Shown piece after piece: positions 6,410 to 8,278 of a stretch of 8,278 nucleotides of DNA. Numbering within the stretch: position 1 is the stretch's first letter; every line of letters begins with the position of its first letter. Source of the stretch: an uncultured Traorella sp. (GTDB taxonomy: Bacteria; Bacillota_I; Bacilli_A; Erysipelotrichales; Erysipelotrichaceae); NCBI GenBank assembly GCA_945919165.1, contig CAMEIZ010000084.1:1-8278 (forward strand). Direction: 5' to 3'. Below the pieces are notes generated by a model. That model had not been told where the DNA came from and did no database searches. It saw only the letters and a program-made list of their open reading frames with translations. The translations under genes were made by a program, and so were the position numbers.

Positions 6410-6418
6410 TGGTATAAT
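6410..6418 (+). promoter_or_regulatory. Extended -10 promoter for corA and its leader
   Basis: TGGTATAAT (6410-6418) is a perfect extended -10 element. No good -35 hexamer lies 17 nt upstream (the region around 6390 reads GATACG), which is tolerable with an extended -10. A- and T-tracts upstream (6367-6388) could act as an UP-like element. The expected start is near 6425, which gives a leader of about 115 nt before corA. Confidence 0.6.
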
Positions 6419-6425
6419 AAATTTA

Positions 6426-6539
6426 AGAAAGAAGGTGTTGTTATGTCTCCATTACCGGAAGATCCGTACGCGAGTAATAGTAGTAGAAATAAGACAGGAG
6501 ACATAGCAATTGAATGCCTCCTGTAAAGGAGGTTAAAAC
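6426..6539 (+). promoter_or_regulatory. Candidate translational switch RNA in the corA leader
   Basis: Two competing folds are visible. In fold A, 6437-6450 pairs with 6497-6510 as a 14-bp helix with two G-U pairs. It is followed without gap on the 5' strand by ATTAC/GTAAT (6451-6455/6474-6478) and CGGA/TCCG (6456-6459/6463-6466). In the same fold, CCTCCT (6517-6522) pairs with AGGAGG (6527-6532) across a GUAA tetraloop and masks the corA ribosome binding site. In fold B, ACAGGAG (6494-6500) pairs with CTCCTGT (6518-6524), with an inner GCA/TGC (6506-6508/6515-6517), which frees that site. The folds share 6497-6500 and 6518-6522, so they exclude each other. No T-run follows, so the effect would be on translation. 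It does not match the length or layout of the M-box (ykoK) Mg2+ riboswitch as I know it. Pairing is seen directly; the switching function and ligand are inferred. Confidence 0.6.
6443..6526 (+). CDS. Candidate 27-residue leader peptide upstream of corA
   Basis: This is a short frame of 27 codons plus TAA. It lies 6 nt downstream of a strong ribosome binding site: AGAAAGAAGGTG (6426-6437) differs by one base from a full anti-16S complement. The peptide begins MSPLPEDPYASN and is otherwise unremarkable, ending in CLL. It has no membrane segment. Prolines at residues 3, 5 and 8 around Glu6-Asp7 resemble the proline- and acid-rich start of enterobacterial MgtL, whose translation responds to Mg2+. 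The start codon lies inside the 14-bp leader helix, and the stop codon overlaps the GUAA loop of the hairpin that masks the corA binding site. It ends 13 nt before the corA ATG, so termination-reinitiation is possible. It may be an accidental frame in a structured RNA. Translation is not shown. Confidence 0.45.
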   Translation: MSPLPEDPYASNSSRNKTGDIAIECLL

Positions 6540-7478
6540 ATGATTGAATACTACAAGACTTTTCATAATGTCACAAAAAAGATTGATACTTTGGAAAAAG
6601 GATGCTGGATTAATGTAGTGGCACCCAGAGCAGATGAAATTGATTTTTTGAGTGAAACCGTTCAAATTTTACCGGAGTTTTTAAAAGCAAGTCTGGATGA
6701 GGAAGAAAGCTCTCACATTGATCGCGATGAAGATGCTGATCAGACGCTTATTATTGTCGATTATCCTAATTCAGTTGATGATCCGAAAAAACAGAATTTA
6801 CTGTATACGACGCTTCCATTAAGTGTCATTATCATGAAGGACTACATTGTTACGATTTGTCTGTATGAAAATTTAAATATTGATGATATGGCTTTAGGCA
6901 AAGTAAAAGGAATGAATACCGATTTGAAAACGCGTTTTCTTTTGCTGTTGCTGTTACGAATTTCACAACGATTTTTGATTTATTTAAGACAAATCGATCG
7001 TGAATCTTCAAAAACGGAAATGATTCTTCATCAATCCATGCGAAATAAAGAACTTATTCAAATGCTTGGCTTGGAAAAATCACTTGTTTATTTTTCAACT
7101 TCTCTAAAGTCTGATGAAGTTACGCTGAATAAAATCATGCGAGGCAGACTGATTAAACTTTATGAAGAGGATCAGGAGCTTTTGGAGGATGTCATGATTG
7201 AAATTCACCAGGCGATCGAAATGTGTAATATTTATTCCAATATTCTTTCTGGTACGATGGATGCCTTTGCATCGGTTATTTCTAACAATCTGAATATTGT
7301 CATGAAAGTGTTGACCGTTATTACGATTGTTATGGCAATTCCGAATATTATTTTCAGCTTTTATGGTATGAATGTTGAAGGACTGCCGATTCCTCAATGG
7401 TGGTTTCCTTTAATACTGGCGATGATTGCCTGCCTGATTGCAATTTTGATTTTCAAGAAAAAAGATATGTTTCATTAA
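6540..7478 (+). CDS. corA: CorA-family magnesium transporter
   Basis: CorA proteins are pentameric inner-membrane channels for Mg2+ and sometimes Co2+ or Ni2+. The 312-residue product has the family layout: an N-terminal cytosolic alpha/beta domain (about 1-130), a long helical willow/stalk region rich in charged heptad-like residues (about 130-250), and two C-terminal transmembrane helices. The first helix ends in the signature Gly276-Met277-Asn278 (FSFYGMNVEG). The second helix (about 287-306) follows the short periplasmic loop and ends in a basic FKKKDMFH tail. The first stretch is acidic (DEEESSHIDRDEDAD), which could contribute to metal sensing. The ATG at 6540 follows a near-perfect AAAGGAGGT (6525-6533). 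That site can be masked by a hairpin, so translation is probably controlled by the leader. The gene is monocistronic, bounded by terminators on both sides. CorA-type is certain; the exact metal is not. Confidence 0.94.
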   Translation: MIEYYKTFHNVTKKIDTLEKGCWINVVAPRADEIDFLSETVQILPEFLKASLDEEESSHIDRDEDADQTLIIVDYPNSVDDPKKQNLLYTTLPLSVIIMKDYIVTICLYENLNIDDMALGKVKGMNTDLKTRFLLLLLLRISQRFLIYLRQIDRESSKTEMILHQSMRNKELIQMLGLEKSLVYFSTSLKSDEVTLNKIMRGRLIKLYEEDQELLEDVMIEIHQAIEMCNIYSNILSGTMDAFASVISNNLNIVMKVLTVITIVMAIPNIIFSFYGMNVEGLPIPQWWFPLILAMIACLIAILIFKKKDMFH

Positions 7479-7514
7479 AATATAGCAATTTTCACAATTA
7501 AAATTAAAAATATT

Positions 7515-7566
7515 AAAAAAAATCCTTTATATGATCAATGCAATCATCTAAAGGATTTTCTTTTTT
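7515..7566. terminator. Bidirectional terminator between corA and trpS
   Basis: AAAATCCTTTA (7519-7529) pairs perfectly with TAAAGGATTTT (7549-7559), and an inner ATGAT/ATCAT (7531-7535/7543-7547) extends the hairpin. A T-rich tract follows on the plus strand (to 7566). The A-run at 7515-7522 provides a U-tract for minus-strand transcripts. It therefore serves both convergent genes. Confidence 0.88.
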
Positions 7567-7579
7567 ATGAAATTGTTTT

Positions 7580-8278
7580 TTAGTTAAATAATTGAAAGCC
7601 CAGTTTTTTCTTAACTTTGCGAACTTTTTTGTAGGCAACCGCTTCTGCTTTTTCTTTTCCTTTTTTTAGAACTTCTTCACAGATACCGCTTGCTATAATT
7701 TCACTATATCTTGCCTGTAGTTCAGTTAAGAAGTTTTCAACGGTTGCACCGATTTCTTTTTTGAGCTCTCCATAGCCCTTTCCCTGATAGCGGTTGACTA
7801 TTGATTCAATTGATTCACCTGTTAAAGCAGAATGAATTGTAATCAGGTTTGCCAAACCCGGCTGATTCACAGGATCATATTGAATGATGCCAACAGAATC
7901 TGTCACAGCTGACATGATTTTCTTTCTGGCAATCTTTGGATCATCTAATAAGTAAATGGTTGCTTTATCATCATTTTCTGATTTACTCATTTTCTTTGTT
8001 GGTTCGCTGAGTGAGTAAATCTTTGCTCCTACTTGAGTAACAAGCGGTTGTGGAACAACAAAGGTTTCTCCATAACGATTGTTAAAGCGAATAGCAATAT
8101 CTCTTGTTAATTCAACATGTTGTTTCTGATCGATACCGACAGGTACATAATCAGCATCATACAAAAGAATATCTGCTGCCATCAGACAAGGATAGGTGAA
8201 TAAACCGGCTGTCAGATTGGCTTCGCCTTTTAGAACTTTATCTTTATATTGTGTCATACGATGTAATTCATTCATATA
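7580..8278 (-). CDS. trpS: Tryptophanyl-tRNA synthetase, C-terminal two-thirds (5' end outside window)
   Basis: This is a class I aminoacyl-tRNA synthetase that charges tRNA-Trp with tryptophan using ATP. The visible 232 residues run from a family block (ELHRMTQYKDK) to the C-terminus. About 100 residues, including the HIGH-like motif, lie beyond the window edge; the Met at 8275 is internal, since the codon before it is an in-frame Tyr. Key features are AGLFTYPCLMAADILLYDADYVPVG(I)DQKQHVELTRD, which contributes to the tryptophan pocket, and the catalytic KMSKS loop encoded at 7979-7993 (complement). The anticodon-side helices follow (SAVTDSVGI, GKGYGELKKEIG) and end in a lysine-rich tail. The gene is convergent with corA and shares its terminator. 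Its promoter and any T-box or similar control are not visible. Confidence 0.96.
   Translation of the reverse strand, partial: YMNELHRMTQYKDKVLKGEANLTAGLFTYPCLMAADILLYDADYVPVGIDQKQHVELTRDIAIRFNNRYGETFVVPQPLVTQVGAKIYSLSEPTKKMSKSENDDKATIYLLDDPKIARKKIMSAVTDSVGIIQYDPVNQPGLANLITIHSALTGESIESIVNRYQGKGYGELKKEIGATVENFLTELQARYSEIIASGICEEVLKKGKEKAEAVAYKKVRKVKKKLGFQLFN

Noticed and set aside
6426..6539. The corA leader as an M-box (ykoK) Mg2+ riboswitch or a transcription attenuator
   Set aside because: At about 115 nt it is shorter than the M-box, I see none of its conserved multi-stem layout, and the final hairpin has no T-run for transcription termination.
6441..6665. Minus-strand frame opposite the corA leader and corA start
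   Set aside because: It has no ribosome binding site or recognised domain, and its span is explained by the corA leader and CDS.
1..8278. CRISPR arrays, insertion sequences, tRNA/rRNA genes or phage elements
   Set aside because: I saw no spaced direct repeats, transposase frames, target-site duplications or tRNA-like folds. XerC is a housekeeping recombinase in its normal operon, not an integrase of a mobile element.

Overview
The window is chromosomal housekeeping DNA from a low-GC Gram-positive bacterium (Firmicutes/Bacillota). The strong AGGAGG-type ribosome binding sites, the intrinsic terminators and the topA-trmFO-xerC order all point there. The protein style and the absence of hslVU-codY after xerC suggest Erysipelotrichia or a relative, but that is a tentative inference. 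TGA is used as a stop (trmFO and the antiporter gene), so the code is standard and this is not a Mycoplasma.

Layout, left to right. Bases 1-2627 are the end of an operon: the zinc-ribbon tail of topA, then trmFO (tRNA m5U54 methyltransferase), then xerC (chromosome-dimer recombinase). The genes overlap by 8 nt at each junction, and an intrinsic terminator starts inside the end of xerC. Bases 2652-4353 are a separate two-gene unit with its own promoter: an atypical PII-like signalling protein whose gene overlaps a CPA-type cation/proton antiporter by 10 nt, which suggests a transporter and its regulator. A hairpin-rich spacer and an imperfect terminator follow. The terminator overlaps the promoter of the next unit.

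Bases 4333-6370 are the rpsB-tsf translation unit. It has a structured 125-nt leader that could support S2 autoregulation, an S2 protein with an unusually long charged C-terminal tail, EF-Ts, and a clean terminator with a GCAA tetraloop. Bases 6410-7478 hold a corA-type Mg2+ channel gene behind an extended -10 promoter. Bases 7580-8278, on the minus strand, are the 3' two-thirds of trpS. It converges on corA, with a bidirectional terminator between them.

The most interesting part is the 115-nt corA leader (about 6426-6539). It encodes a 27-codon peptide that begins MSPLPEDP, rich in proline and acidic residues like the Mg2+-sensing MgtL leader of enterobacteria. It can also fold two mutually exclusive ways. 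In one, a 14-bp helix hides the small ORF's start codon while a GUAA-capped hairpin hides the corA ribosome binding site. In the other, an antisequestor hairpin frees that site. This is a complete candidate translational switch for an Mg2+ transporter, and it resembles neither the M-box nor any other leader I recognise. It is read from the sequence alone and has no comparative support yet.
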